From: Scolanthus callimorphus
Taxonomy: Eukaryota > Cnidaria > Anthozoa > Actiniaria > Edwardsiidae
DNA length: 64,000 bases
Assembly (NCBI GenBank): GCA_033964015.1
Contig: CM066919.1
Location: 1,736,001-1,800,000, forward strand
Direction: 5' to 3'
Shown: piece by piece, positions 33,922 through 47,500 of the stretch
Position numbering within the stretch: position 1 is the stretch's first letter
Layout: every line of letters begins with the position of its first letter
The notes under the pieces: model-generated
Seen by the model: only the letters and a program-made list of their open reading frames with translations
What the model was told of the DNA's origin: nothing
Databases searched by the model: none
Program-made: the position numbers and the translations under genes

Positions 33922-35572
33922 CGCATAAGGAAATGGGGCTCTTAAAAGTAAATTTGAAAAAGTAGTTAAGAGCACTAGTTGTTGAAGATGTGCCTAAGCT
34001 TTCATTTTAGTTTTGATTGTTCAAAACTACGAATCCAAATTAAAAGATTAAACTATTGGAAGCATTCTATACAACAGTTAACAGGGAAACCTATAACGTT
34101 CTCCGTCGCTAATAAGTGACTGGGAAGCACTTTGTGGTATGCAAATTAGGTTTCCAAAAATCGTAAACTTCACCTTTTTCCCAGAAGCGGATTTTGGAAA
34201 TGTTGTTTTTATACGTGTTTGCAATATTTTGATGCCAAAATGTCCCATGTTTTATTATTGTTTTCACGGTTGAGCTACAAAGTGACTGGACTATAGTACC
34301 AAAGTACACCAAAGCAGTGCGGAACGGCGCCCAAAAGACACTACAATTTTGATATAATGGTTTTGGCACACGTTGATTGCCCACCTGCTACAAGCTAGAT
34401 TTGTCTGCAGTCTGCAGACAGCGCAATTTAAGTAATATCCCAAGGTATAAGCAGCTCACATCATATGCAGATACAATTTTCCTTAAAGTACAATTCTAAC
34501 CTATAATTATCTGCGTCGAAATTAAGTGTTTGAAATTTAAGAACAGTTAAATGGATTGTCCGTTTAAGTGCATCGTAAAAATGTATTACACGCACATTAC
34601 GGGTTATAGAATCGTGTTCAGTAAATTTTTTCCTTTGCCTCGAATGGATGAATTAGACTCGACACATTAGAGGCCCGAGCCTTAGTGCGGTGAGGCGCAC
34701 GATTGTCGCACTTTCACCCAAAGCCATGTTAATATGGGAGGAAATAAGTAATACCACTTTAAGTAAAAGGTTTGCCATTTGCGAAACCTTGTGAATATTT
34801 TAGTCTGGGCTGGAATCTTCTGATCTTCGTGTATGATTCGAGAGACCCGGAGAAACGCGGATCGAGCCGAATGAATTTCGCGGCTGAAGTGCCTTTCGAC
34901 GTACGCCATTTAATAACTACGCGTTAAAAGCATTATTTGAATATTCAGGGATATTTGTAACTGCGTTATCCTATCATTACGATTTTAAATAAGATAAAAC
35001 AGTTGTATTAATCTGGTTGATCTATAGGGTAGATTCTACACTAAGCCAATCTTACATCAATCTGAATGTTCTCCACTTTAGCTCTCCCATATGATCAAGA
35101 GAACACGTACAAGCCTCTTGTAGCTAATGCCGCTTCCTTTTCTCTACAATTCATATTTGACTATCAAACAGCTGATGTATTTGCTCACATAATATATTCG
35201 CCCTTGATCAGTGTTCTTGAATTTTATATTGCACCTACTTCTATTTGTCATTCACTCGCTATAGATGGGGATAGCCCAGCTACCCAAGGTACGTTAGAAG
35301 GTGTCGGAAGATCTCAAGTAAAAAGAAACGAGATATTGAACCCCTTGGAAATCGGCGCGTTCGAAACACAGGATGCTAAAAAACACGAGTAGACGCTTCT
35401 CAGAGTCACCTTGTAGCACAAGTAAAGCTTATCGGTAACAATCCCAACAATAATCTCGCTAAATAAATCGCTACTCGTGGTTAGGTGTGTTGAAATGTTA
35501 TTCATCAATTACATGAGCAAACGCAGCCTGTCGCATGTCATCTCTGCTCGCTCTGTAATAACACGAATCCCC

Positions 35573-36670
35573 TTAGAACTTGTTTGGTATGTGTTCTTCC
35601 ATTAGCGTGCGGTTCTCGTCTGTACAGCCAGGCTTGTGTTTGGGGCTTGAGGAGGACTGATCATACCCCGTGAGGCGCATTCCAGCCAGCCTCTCGTCTT
35701 CGTTGCGCGCTGCATTCCACCGCGGGAATAGCGCCGCCAAGGTCCTTCTATAGGAGGGCAAGCGCCAAGCATACACGAACGGGTCTGTACACACCTTGAC
35801 AAAGAGAAGTATGTCAGAGACACCTAGTGCGATCTGTAAATACATGCGTATCTGTGGTGAGAGCCCATGGGCACCATACAGGAAGACGTACGCAAGCACG
35901 ACGTGCGGCAAGGCGCACAATAAGAGGATCACCCCAAGGTAGATACTGACTACCGTGAACTGGTGGTCGATGGCCCGTTCCCTTTGCGCCATGCTGTGTG
36001 GTCGAGCACCTTGGGGTTTGTCGAGATTGCGCAGTGTAGAGGCCCTTGTTGAGACACGCTTGCGATAAGCGTAGTATAACAACACTGATATGAGGAACAG
36101 ATTGACTGATAGAAAAGTGGTGTTCAGAGACAAGTCCACCGCGAGGAACGTATTGAAGTCAAAGACCCCGGTCAGCTGCAAGGAAGTGAAGAGAACGAGG
36201 TACATGAACGCCACGAGCTGGAATATCACCACCTTTCGTTTGGTGACGAACCGCTTGTAGCTATGAGGCCATGTAATGGCGACGTACTGAGACCAAGATA
36301 GCGCTAAAATAACAAGAAACGAGTACTTAAGCGCTACGCTAGAGATTGCGGTTCCCGCGCGATACACGATTTCCAACGCCCCGGTAAACTGGCCTCGGTT
36401 CTCGAAAAAGACGATAAAATATGCAGCTGCGAAAAATGGCTCAGTGGTCAAGCCAGTGATGAGATCAGCCAGACTTAGACCTATAATGTAGAGTGTTGCT
36501 GCCGACTTAAAGCACTTGAGAGGGTCTTTCCATATCGACCACAGCAGTAGTATGTTGCTGGTTACAGTGACTGCCGACAAGACAGTCAAGCAGCACGCAC
36601 TAGTCAAGGCTAGAGGTCGAGCGTAACTTGAAGCATCTCCTGCTTGCCCGCTAACCGATGAAGAGTTCAT
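35573..36670 (-). CDS. Class A (rhodopsin-like) GPCR, orphan
   Basis: Intronless reading frame of 365 residues from ATG at 36670 (MNSSSVSG; NSS at 2-4 is an N-glycosylation site) to TAA at 35573. Seven hydrophobic segments are visible. TM1 has the conserved N39 (SNILLLW), TM2 LSLADL (D69), TM3 ends SQYVAITWP (127-135) in place of DRY, TM7 reads TDPFVYAW in place of NPxxY. The C-terminus is Ser-rich (DQSSSSPKH). Single-exon class A receptors are common in cnidarian genomes as lineage-specific expansions; the ligand cannot be inferred. An upstream in-frame extension exists without an ATG. The Ser-Gln-Tyr replacement suggests altered G-protein coupling or constitutive behaviour, which is an inference. 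Confidence 0.88.
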   Translation of the reverse strand: MNSSSVSGQAGDASSYARPLALTSACCLTVLSAVTVTSNILLLWSIWKDPLKCFKSAATLYIIGLSLADLITGLTTEPFFAAAYFIVFFENRGQFTGALEIVYRAGTAISSVALKYSFLVILALSWSQYVAITWPHSYKRFVTKRKVVIFQLVAFMYLVLFTSLQLTGVFDFNTFLAVDLSLNTTFLSVNLFLISVLLYYAYRKRVSTRASTLRNLDKPQGARPHSMAQRERAIDHQFTVVSIYLGVILLLCALPHVVLAYVFLYGAHGLSPQIRMYLQIALGVSDILLFVKVCTDPFVYAWRLPSYRRTLAALFPRWNAARNEDERLAGMRLTGYDQSSSSPKHKPGCTDENRTLMEEHIPNKF

Positions 36671-39600
36671 GCTTTGCTCTTGCGATTTCAAAAGGGGCTT
36701 CAGAGGTGGAGGAATACACAAACCTCATCTGCTAGTTGACACCCCGAAATAGCCCGAGGAATCTATCTTCACCTTTCTCATTTCGCTTCCATACCGAGAT
36801 CGTTTTCGTCGTTGCTTCGTTTTGTTGTGGGAAGTCAGTTCAATTTAACAAGCTGCATAAAGGCGCGAGATATCATCAAATCGGCTCATATTATATGATC
36901 GCTTAGTACCCATACGGCACAAACTGATGTTCGTCAGCTTGATGTCTAAACATAAATATTCTTATTAATAATATTTCTGTCGAGGTATCTGGGCGATCTC
37001 TTATTAGTCGCAAACTCTGCTTGCCTTGGTTTGTGTGTCGATGGTGATAAGTTTGAAGGACGCGTAGGTCTTGGCAGGTGGATGGTTGGCCTATCTGTCC
37101 CAATCATGTCACTCTGTTGATTTTACGCATTAGTTGACCAATGCCGAAATAACACTGGAGAGGCCTATCTTACAAATTATCATTTGAAAAAAGACCCTAG
37201 GGCAGCCTTTGTAATTTTGTCAGCCCCATGATTATTAAAGAAAAACGTCTTGGAAACAATATGAATGCGGCGTCTTATTCTTATTAGTTCTAATCTCAAG
37301 TTAATCTTTCGGGAGACCATTTTTTCTTCTTAAACTCGTTGTTTGTAAATCCGAAGATTTCCGTTCAAATTACAAGGTGTTCTTATTGAATTTGGCATGA
37401 CGTAAGCTATCCATTGTTTGGCTAAGGAACAACTCCTAGTGAAAATCCACATTCAAGTGCGTCCCACTCCACTCATCCTCGGCTTGGTAACAATACATCA
37501 TTTTCTAACACAAAGCGTGCCTTGAGTAATTAAACCATTACAATGTAATTCATTCCTTTTTTCGCCATTTTTCTTTAATTTCTACATTTTATAGCTCATT
37601 AGCTAAGGGTTTTCTGATGATCGCAGAGTCCAGCCTTGCAAGGTTATCAATTGATATTTGCCGTTCGTTTTGTAATGACTGACAAATGCATCTCACAACG
37701 AGATGACAGGAAATTTCAAATTCACACCTCAGCTTTCGTTGAAATCTTGAAACCGAGAGCGGCGCTTTTTCTGCGCAAAACAATTGTCACAGGACGAAAA
37801 GTCAACAAATGCAAATAGATTACGAATACAAAAGTCTGCGAACTTGGCAAGTTTCAATTGGTAATAATCCTCTTGGGAGTCTTGGTCAAACAAACTTTGT
37901 CATGATCTTCTTTGTGGGATATTCGTGGTTTCCTCGCCGCGAGGACAAAGACACCAAAAACCCCAAACTTGATGATTACGCCGTGATGCGCTATTGGCCT
38001 AGAATGTCACCATTACAAGTCATAAAACAGGGTTAATTACAGAAAAACTTCCGTTTTATTTCGTATTGTCTCATGAAATGTGCTTTGTTTGACATAATCT
38101 ATGATCTGCCATAGAATACCAACGATAGCACAAACATGACTTGTTAGACCGTTATTAATATGACGATTAATTCAGTTTTAGCGAAACAATTCTTAAGCGA
38201 ATTTACCTAGCAGATGAACTCATTATTGACTTTTAAAATCTCTCATGCCAAAAGCTAAATTGAAATCGTTTTATTATTACTCCTACAACGCAATTAGTGA
38301 AAAATAAAGTAGAATTATGTAGATATATTTGTAATTTTTGTGTAAGATATGGGCTCTAGACGAGCCGAAAGCTGTTTTTTAAAAACAACAGGCCTTATAA
38401 ATTGCTCATCAAAATCACCATAAAACGAATTTTATTCAAGGGGGACTCCGAGATCCATGATTTCAGGGTTTCTAAATCCCTGTGTCACTCAGGAAGCTAG
38501 CCATTGAGTAACGTCTTCTTACAATCCATGTTAGAACTTGCTGGCTAAACATGATAAAAACGGGATTACCTCGACACTAAAAACTTTAACTACCTTTGCT
38601 AATTATTCACAAAAATTGCAAATGAGTTTCGATTAACTCGAGTTAATGCATTTAGGTGGCAATAATCAATCAAATTTTTGTAAATAAACGTCGGAAATTT
38701 TATCGGCTGATATTCGTGAAAGGTTTGATAACACAAGACCACATGGAAGGACAAATCCGGAGTAACATATATGAATGTACAAAAATGAGTATCGGAAGCC
38801 ACGTAAAACAAAAATAACAAAGTTTATCGGCGCCACATATGGCCAAACGCCAACCAGACAGGTGTATTTCCCGTCGGCTATTTATCTCAAATGCCAGTGT
38901 TTTTGTTTGTCGATGTATGGTGAGAACCAGGCTATTAAGATGAATGATTAGTAGCAATCAACATTCTAAAATTACCGATATTTTGTAAAATTTTCAACGA
39001 GTAATTTGTTGAAACTGAAAATTATTCATGGCTATTTTCTAAAAACATCATCAGGTGATGGGACGAGCGAACCCTAAGAACACGATATTGCCACCAGATA
39101 TTGTTAACGAGTCTGCAGGATCTACAAATTTCATTACTACATTAACTAGTGTTCGTGTGGGAGTGATTTATTCATGATTGGCGGAATTGCCCCTTCTCTT
39201 GTCTCCCTATAAATGCTTGCTAATTGCATTTTGGGCTGTGCGAGTATGTGCGCTTTCCTTTCTACTTGACGAAAGCGCCTTATGTGTTTCTTAATAAGGC
39301 TACCTTCAGGAGTTCAAACTTTCCAAATTACACGCTCTCTCTCTGTTTATGAATTTCCTTTTCCTCGTATATTTGCTTTCTCAAACCCATTTCCCCCTTC
39401 GCTAATGCATTCCACCCATTGGATCCGCCAGTGGGTTTGCGGGGAGTTGACAATTCCATCAAAATTAGATCCGGCAAATACACGAGCAAATAAGTCAAAT
39501 ACACACCGTAAATCACGATAAGAAGCGAGCCTTCGCGTTCTTTCTCATGCTATGAAAAACGTTGAACACTTGGCGGAGAGTCTGCTGTTTATGTTCGTTT

Positions 39601-41547
39601 GTATGGTCTATGGAAATACATATAGCATGCACTAGATCAATGACCACACGGACGAATATTGTTACTAGTAGTAATGTCACAACGGGTCAAACGGTTACAC
39701 GGCATTTTATGATACCTTGAACGTCTATCAAGCGCGCTTTTTAACTAACTGTCATCTTATCTGTATCATTTATTTTCCGTTCTATCGCGCGGATGTGAAT
39801 GATAGTATTGAGTTACAACTATATTTCATCTGCAATTTTAATAGGAATACCGGTCGACCATTCTGAATGTGGCACTATGCTTTTCTAAGAACAAACAATT
39901 CTTATCAATAACAAATGAAGCTCATCGAAGACGGGTGATCTACTGAGCTGTGCGCTTTCTCTTAATTCCCAAAGAAGAGTATATCATCATCAAGTTCACA
40001 CCCTAGTTTGTAACGCTTCCATGCATGCGCCGCGTCATGCAGAGAAAGGTGAACTATATTCATTTCTCTCATGGGAAAATAAAAAGCCGCTTTTTATCTA
40101 CTCGGCAGCTTCCTCACAATATAAATGTTTTACATTTTGTAGATACGCCTATCTCTTGTTTATCTCTTGGACAAGCACGTTTATTGAACATTCTATCCAT
40201 CATGTATTTTATATCACTTTCCTTTGGTTTGTTAGACCTTTTAACGCACGATGGGGGAAATTATGAGCTTAAGAAATCAGTACAAAGTGCCCGTTTTGAA
40301 GGCTGTCAAAGGCTGCTCTCAGCGTTAACTTATTATTTTATTCACTATTTTTGGATTTTAGCTGTAGTAAAATCTTTTCCATTCTTGCCCGAAAGATCAG
40401 CTAGTTTGTGTAAAATAAGCCATAATGTTTTCACATACAATTCACAGCAGAACTGCCAAAAGCAACTAACAAGGCATTAACGTTCTTCATTTCATTAACT
40501 AATTTGCAACGACAGGAAAAAACATACAGGAAAAAACATTTAGTACTTCCGTTCCGCTCCTAAAGGATGAACGAAATATATGTGAAATTGTTTCCTCAAT
40601 CAAAAAGCAATATCGCAGGAGTAAGACGGCCGGGCGTTTGTGGTGATTGTGTACTTGCTCGTATTTTAACACAATTGATTATCCTTCATGTTTCATTAGA
40701 GTGAAAGTGCATTTCCGCGCGTCAAGACCATATTTTACGATTGTTGAGATCTGTATCTATTATGCAGCACCGCACGATATCGCCGCTAACTTGTTTTGCC
40801 AAGGAGGCTTGGTGGGCATCTCACAGCCATTAACGAATAACATCAACTCAATATAAAATGGCCACCTGTTTTAGCCTGAAACCCTTAACCTTGAACTGCC
40901 CTTATGGATTGTGGAACATTCGCCCTAATATCTGCACATGTAGGTGCCGGGGATCGTATGTTTAACTAGATAGTTTTAATTACATATTCTTTTAATTTCA
41001 TATGTTCTTTATTTGTTATCCTCATAATATTTTAATATTAACAAATATCAAGAATGAACTCTCTATTTTAAAATCCCCCAGATCAAGAACTCCCTTTCCG
41101 TGGTGCTCTACAAATACTACATGCGACAGAAACCGCAATGTTTTAATGGTGGACTACAATAGTGGTTTAACCAAGATAAGGTGTGTACGAGGTCTTCTTG
41201 TCTTCTCCCTTTATATTGTCTTCTCCTCACGTTATAGACACTATCCTTGTACATCGGCATCTTTCTTGTTATCATCAGTTGACACTTTTCAGCGTTTGCT
41301 CTCATCAGTTTTTGCGAACAGATCAATAAACTACTTTTCCAATAATTTAGTGGCCACTTCATTTTATGTGGGACACTTGTTATTATCGTCAGAGGTTATA
41401 CAATAAAAAATAAAATGAAATGAAATATGACCATTACGGAGGCAAAGGGGCAACCGGTGTACACACAGTGCTTGCATTTGAAAATTCACTCAGAAACAGA
41501 ATTAACTCTGTTATCGTTGAAAGCCGGCTACAGTCCCTTGCCGGGTC
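36671..41547. other. Gene-poor region between the GPCR and the annexin
   Basis: About 4.9 kb without a recognisable exon, RNA gene or clear repeat on either strand. A possible annexin poly(A) signal (AATAAA on the minus strand) is at about 41008-41013. Confidence 0.5.
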
Positions 41548-44500
41548 TTATTCTCCTAGGATCTTGAGAAGCAAAGCTTCATGGGTACCTCGCATGCGCT
41601 GTACCACGGCGTCGTTGAGAGACTTGCCGTACTTGTTGAGATAGGCAGCCTTGATCTCCACCAAGTCAACCTGCATATTAATGAGCCCGTATTGTTATTT
41701 ATACCACGCCACAGAAAATACAGCCAATCACAATGCAGGAATGGCGTTGTATATTCCACTCAACCTTCCCATCGTGCACTGCATTTATATTTAAGCAATA
41801 AAAGTACTTTCCGCGTGCTCTCTGCTTTCTTACAAACACGAGGGGGATGTTGGGAGAACAGATCAAAACTTGAAAGACACGAGCCGAAAGTTCGACCAAC
41901 ATTCCCCGAGTGTTTGTAAGAAACCAGAGAGCACGCAGAAAGTATTTTTATTGCTTTTAGAAAATAACATACACACGCGCGACAGCGTTGCGTGACAATC
42001 GTGTTTCTCAGGGTCTCTTACAAACACGCTTTTTAACCAATCAGAATGCGCACATTCACAATACAACATAGGTGTTATTTTCTATACGGAATACGTTGCC
42101 TTTAGTTTTCTGTAGCGTGGTATGAAATAGTTATACAATGAATTCTCGTGGCATACTGCAGAATATCCCACTTGTCACTTTGTATTTTCTTAGCATGCAC
42201 ACTCGTCTGAAGGCTTATGTGTATACCAGAAAATACAACTGCAGTATGCCACTCGAAAGCATTTTATAACTAGTATATACTTTTCAAATCACCAAACGGC
42301 TTTGACCGCTAGAAGAAACAACAACAAACAAATGTCAGGAGCTTGACATACCAACCAACTGTCATGGCATTTTTCACCTTGTCTCCCGAATTTCCATACA
42401 TTTTTCCCTGTCATACATTAAATAATATTTTTCCGTGATTTTTGATATTCTGAACACGCTGTCGTGTCTCTACTGTTTTGTCTCCAGAATTCTGAGTTTT
42501 GAAGGGTGACAGTTGAAGGACATGCTGTATATAGCTGTCGTGTCTCTATTAAATTATCCTGTTTTGCCTCCAGAATTCTGAGTTCTGAAGGGTGACAGGT
42601 GCAAGTAAATGCTGGGTATAACTTTATTATCCGGTTGTCTCCAGAATTCCTGAAGGGTGTCAGGTGCAAGTACTTGCCCTCGAGGGCTAGCTGACAAGAC
42701 ACTACAGGGGGGTAAAGGGGGGTAGCGATCACGAATCACGGACCGATTTTTCGTTATTTCACGGAGTTATGAAAACGCTTTTCACGAATCACGGAAGTAA
42801 TTTTTTTACATGATTATACAAGTTGTGTATAAAAGTAGAAAAGGAGCACATATACAATGGGCGCGTACTGAGCTGAGTAAGAGGGGTGTCAAAGGTCGCG
42901 TTTACTGACAAAATGGCGCAGTAAAGGTTAATATTTGATGTACTTAATGACCAGCTTTCACGTTTCACGAATCTCTTGGCCTGTAATCACGAGTCACGTA
43001 AGAGAAATTCGTAAAATCACGGGTCACGAGGGCATGAGATTTCACGGATCACGACAAGAATTTTCCTGTTTTTACGAATCACAGAGCAAATTTGGGGTGA
43101 ATCACGGAGAACGGCCTTCGCCCCCTGACACTACTGCCCCTCAGCAGCTCATTGGGGCCATGATGTATGGTTGAGAGGATCTGTTGCAATAGCTCCTCTG
43201 ATATGGACGAGCCTTTTACATTGTTTTTCTGTTGATCTCAAGAGACACTTACTCTACTGTCTAAAGAAACAAAATGCTGTGACGCAAGTTTTGTCGAGTT
43301 TTTGTGAGAACTGGAATAGCTAGTCGTTGCGCCTAGCGCCAATTGTGCATATGATATTATCTTTTTTGTTTCATAAAAAGATGTTATCTGAAAATGACGA
43401 ACCACTCAGTTGACTTGTCTCGTCGGTGTATCTCGTGATATTTACCTCTGACCTTGATATGATAATACGTGTAACAGCAGTGCTATCGGCCAGCGTACCA
43501 ACCAGAGAAGAGTGGAGCGCGACAGCAAAGAAGAGAGCAGGGTCGCGGATATTACGAACTACAAAAAGTGGAAAAGGAAAGTTTCTCTATACAAGGAATA
43601 TATACTAGAAAGGGATACTCTAGTCGTGTGTTCTCCAATAAATGCGCTATGCATTATCGTTAGATAATGATGCTTATTAACAAGGTGCATGTAATTCAAG
43701 CTCAAAGTGAAATACTACAAGGCACTTCAGTGTCTTTCCTATCCTTTAAGCCCATGGGATTAGGAATTTAAGCTCTCTATCATCATATGAGGCCCGCGGC
43801 AGTAGAGTGCCACTTCAGATCGTAATCACTGTATCTCTCTCATTTATCCCCCTATCGTCGTGAAAATATATTGCTTCGCATACTATAATACACATGTAGA
43901 GAAGTAAAAAAAATGGTTTTGACTGAAATATGACCAGGGACTCTGCACAAGTGTGCCACTTTTAAAATGTTCGAAACTTGTGCTATGTAGGAAAAGATTT
44001 CAGGAATCATCATTTCCTTTTAGTTCCTCCTTAAAAGTATTGTCTTGATTTCACTAGGGTCATTGTGACTTTCGACTACAGCACATTAATGAAACTTTTG
44101 ATCGCTCTACTTCGGGGCGAGGTTTCGTCAGTGTCAATTTACCCGTGAGTATGACGTCAGATCCATTTTGTTTTTACTAATGGATCAGAAATACGAAAGA
44201 ATAAAGCATCATTCGCGGAAAAATAAACACGACGGGAACTATCAAAAGGTCTATATAGTATGCTTACAAAAAGACACAGAAAAACAAGTTCTCAAAACCT
44301 GTGCGAGATTCCGATCGCTGGGAGAATACATTTTATTCAAATATGTGTCACTCTTCTGCCCTCCAACTCCAAGAATTTATGCCATTTCTATTTCTCGGTA
44401 TATTTTCTGAAAGTATACATTACAAAACGAATTAGTAATCTTTAAGTCCCATTTCAAATCTGTAGTAAGTTTACGGCGCGTCAGAACTGTGATTATTGTC

Positions 44501-47500
44501 CATACCAGGAGCCCATTACCCGAGTGTCCATCTAGGGGTAGGAAGGTGAAACAGCGAACTGGAAAATGAAGCGCATGTCTGAAGTTATTTTTAGACATTT
44601 GCCCATTGGGATGTTGTAAAAGCGACTCCTAAATTAATAACTAATTTTAATTAAGCTGGTAGATGCCTCCTACCAAGTGCATCCATGGCGTCGCGAAAAT
44701 CCCCAGAGAGCTCACTGTGCAGGGATGAAATAATGTCACATTTGGCGATCTGCAAAAGCGCAAAAGTACGTATGAATAACTCTTATTTGTATTTGAAACC
44801 CAAGAGTAATAACTCAACAAACGTGTCAAGGACATTAAAGCGCCTAATATGAAATCGACATGATTTTACAACTTAGGCTCAAAATGATGTTACCTAGACA
44901 TATCTGATGACAAAGAATGCTAATACTAATTTTTCATTGTGACCATAGTTTGTTTTTGTGACTAGCGAGTACATTCACGCGTCGAATTGAATGAGCCGTG
45001 CCATTAGGTGGTCGCCGACATTTACGTATGAATCGAAAACAATTAGATTTTGCTTTGACAACCAGAAACGAAATTAATTCATCAAGAGCTAACGATCTAA
45101 GGTCACCGCTGATTGCATTTGGCGGGTTAGTTGTAGTTGGTCGTTCAGCTTCAAGAACACTTTGAACCAGAATTATATAAGTGAGTTTGAACCCAATGGA
45201 CGAGTTCAGCTATAAGCGCGCGCGCTCTTCTTTATTCAGAATGGCCAAGCCGTGTCCCACAACTACCAGAATGCAGCGCGCTATTGGCTTCCAATGGACG
45301 ATTCCAGCTATAAGCGCGCGCGCTCTTCTTTATTCAGAATGGCCAAGCCGTGTCCCACAACTACCAGAATGCAGCGCGTACTTTTTTAACAGTTTGTTCG
45401 ACAAATGGGCCACACCTTCTGTCGCGCGTAACGCTGCACTTACGTGTTGATAAGCTTGGAAGATCGCTCTTAGCTGTTCACAACTCCTACTCGTCAGAAT
45501 ATTGATGAACACATCCTCATCAGTCCCCCATTTCTTTTCTCCAGCCTGGTCAGTAAACGAAATTAGATTAACTGTATGCCAATACGTTAGCGAGTTGAAA
45601 AGTTATTGTTGGGAATCACGCGGGGATCAACGAAGTTTACATTTTCCTCCTACTCATATTTCTCCCCAGCTACAAGAGTTTCGCCGACTCAACTTGCTAG
45701 GGTTCGTGCCAACGAATTCTACAGTAGTGGGTGAGAATCGATTAATGTAGCTTGAGCATGTAGGCGTTTCCATGACACTGTCGTCAACACGTTATTCCCG
45801 TCGGTAATATCGGGATACTTGGTGATACCCACTTACCTCATACAGCTTGTTGGCGTCACCATAGGCGGCGTCTTCGTCTATGTTACTGATCTGCAGCCGT
45901 TGGGTCTACAAATAAAGATGTTCCAAAACACTGCAAAACAGGTAGGGTATTTTTTTTGTTTGATTGTGTTGATCTATTTTGTTGTCAGCATAGCTGACTG
46001 AATATTTTTCGGACATTACTTTTCTACCCGTGATTCAAGTTGCGAAGGTTTTGTTTACTACAGGACTCGAGTAATACACTGCTCCCCTGTCCCTCTGCCG
46101 TCCATGTGACTTCCGCCCCTCCGCCCCCTGGCGGTCTGCCGTCCATATGGCCCTTTCCCATCCCTTACCCCCAAGCCCCTGGGGCTCTGCGTTCATGCGA
46201 GGAGGAGGAATCACTACTTGCCTCTAGTAACGCTACCAGCAGAGCTTGAAAATCACCGCTCGTCTCGCATTTGATGTCATCAATAAGTTCTTTACCAAAC
46301 TCTGTCAACAAAACAACATGTTGCTCATGCTGGAATTTAGATGTTACACCCGACAAAATGAAGCATGATTGTTAACGTGGACTGACCTGTGTGATACGCC
46401 TCTTTGATAGCCTGAATCTCCTGTAATTAAAGTGATATAACGAGCCGTAGAGATGAGTGATATTAGCAAGACATGATAGGAAACAAGCCGTGAGTGTATA
46501 ATTACAACACTTACTAAGAATGGTACCTATATATGTCTGCACGCGCGTTATCATGAGATAGGTGTATTTCAATCAGACCGGCCGACACTCTACATCCAAG
46601 CCAGGAGTGACTGGGAGATGGATTATTTGATAGTTCCATGTCATCATTGTTGTTTTCAAGTCCTTTTGACAGGTTTCCCTACCTTAGACGTACGTGAGCA
46701 CAGAATCTCTATAAGTACACTTTCCCTGGTTCCAATACCCTAGACACACGAAATCAAACGTCATGTCAGTACGACTCGACATGCTCAGGGATACTTACTT
46801 ACTTACTGATCCTCTTCTTCCCAGGTGGGAAATAAGGCCCCGACACGGCGACGCCATTTTTGGCGGTCCTTTGCTAGCTTCTGCGCCTCGCTCAGGGATA
46901 CTTAGATCCAAAAGGTCAAATAGGTAGAATCATACTTTATGTCCCTCACGTTGCAGATCAAAGAGATATAGTCGACATTAGTATTATATACCTTCATGGC
47001 TGAATGGAGTGAGCAGGCATCGTACGTCTCCGCTGGCTGCATAAGAGCAACGACGGCAACCTCAAACTTGCCGCTGAGCTCTGATTTTAGCTCTTCCACC
47101 AAATCCTAGCGGTACAAACACAATCGAGCACAAAAAACAGTAAAACATACAGACGCGTAGTACAGTACACTAGGGAAGAGGTCAAAGCACTTCTTATGTG
47201 TACCGTAGTGAAGTGTCGCCAGGAACCACTTATCTTTTAGTACAGTAGAACCACTTATCTTTTAGTACAGTAGAACCACTTATCTTTTAGTACAGTAGAA
47301 CCACTTATCTTTTAGTACAGTAGAACCACTTATCTTTTAGTACAGTAGAACCACTTATCTTTTAGTACAGTAGAACCACTTATCTTTTAGTACAGTAGAA
47401 CCACTTATCTTTTAGTACAGTAGAACCACTTATCTTTTAGTACAGTAGAACCACTTATCTTTTAGTACAGTAGAACCATCTATCTTTTAGTACAGTAGAA

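Larger units (their letters stand above)
33376..35572. other. Intergenic region between the TRP gene and the GPCR
   Basis: No coding exon recognised. It holds the poly-C tracts and hairpin at 33728-33921; the rest is unremarkable. Confidence 0.55.

Noticed and set aside
44377..44598. [13 protein letters not shown] as the missing annexin repeat-IV helix
   Set aside because: It runs into a stop, lacks MKG-G, and has no phase-compatible donor.
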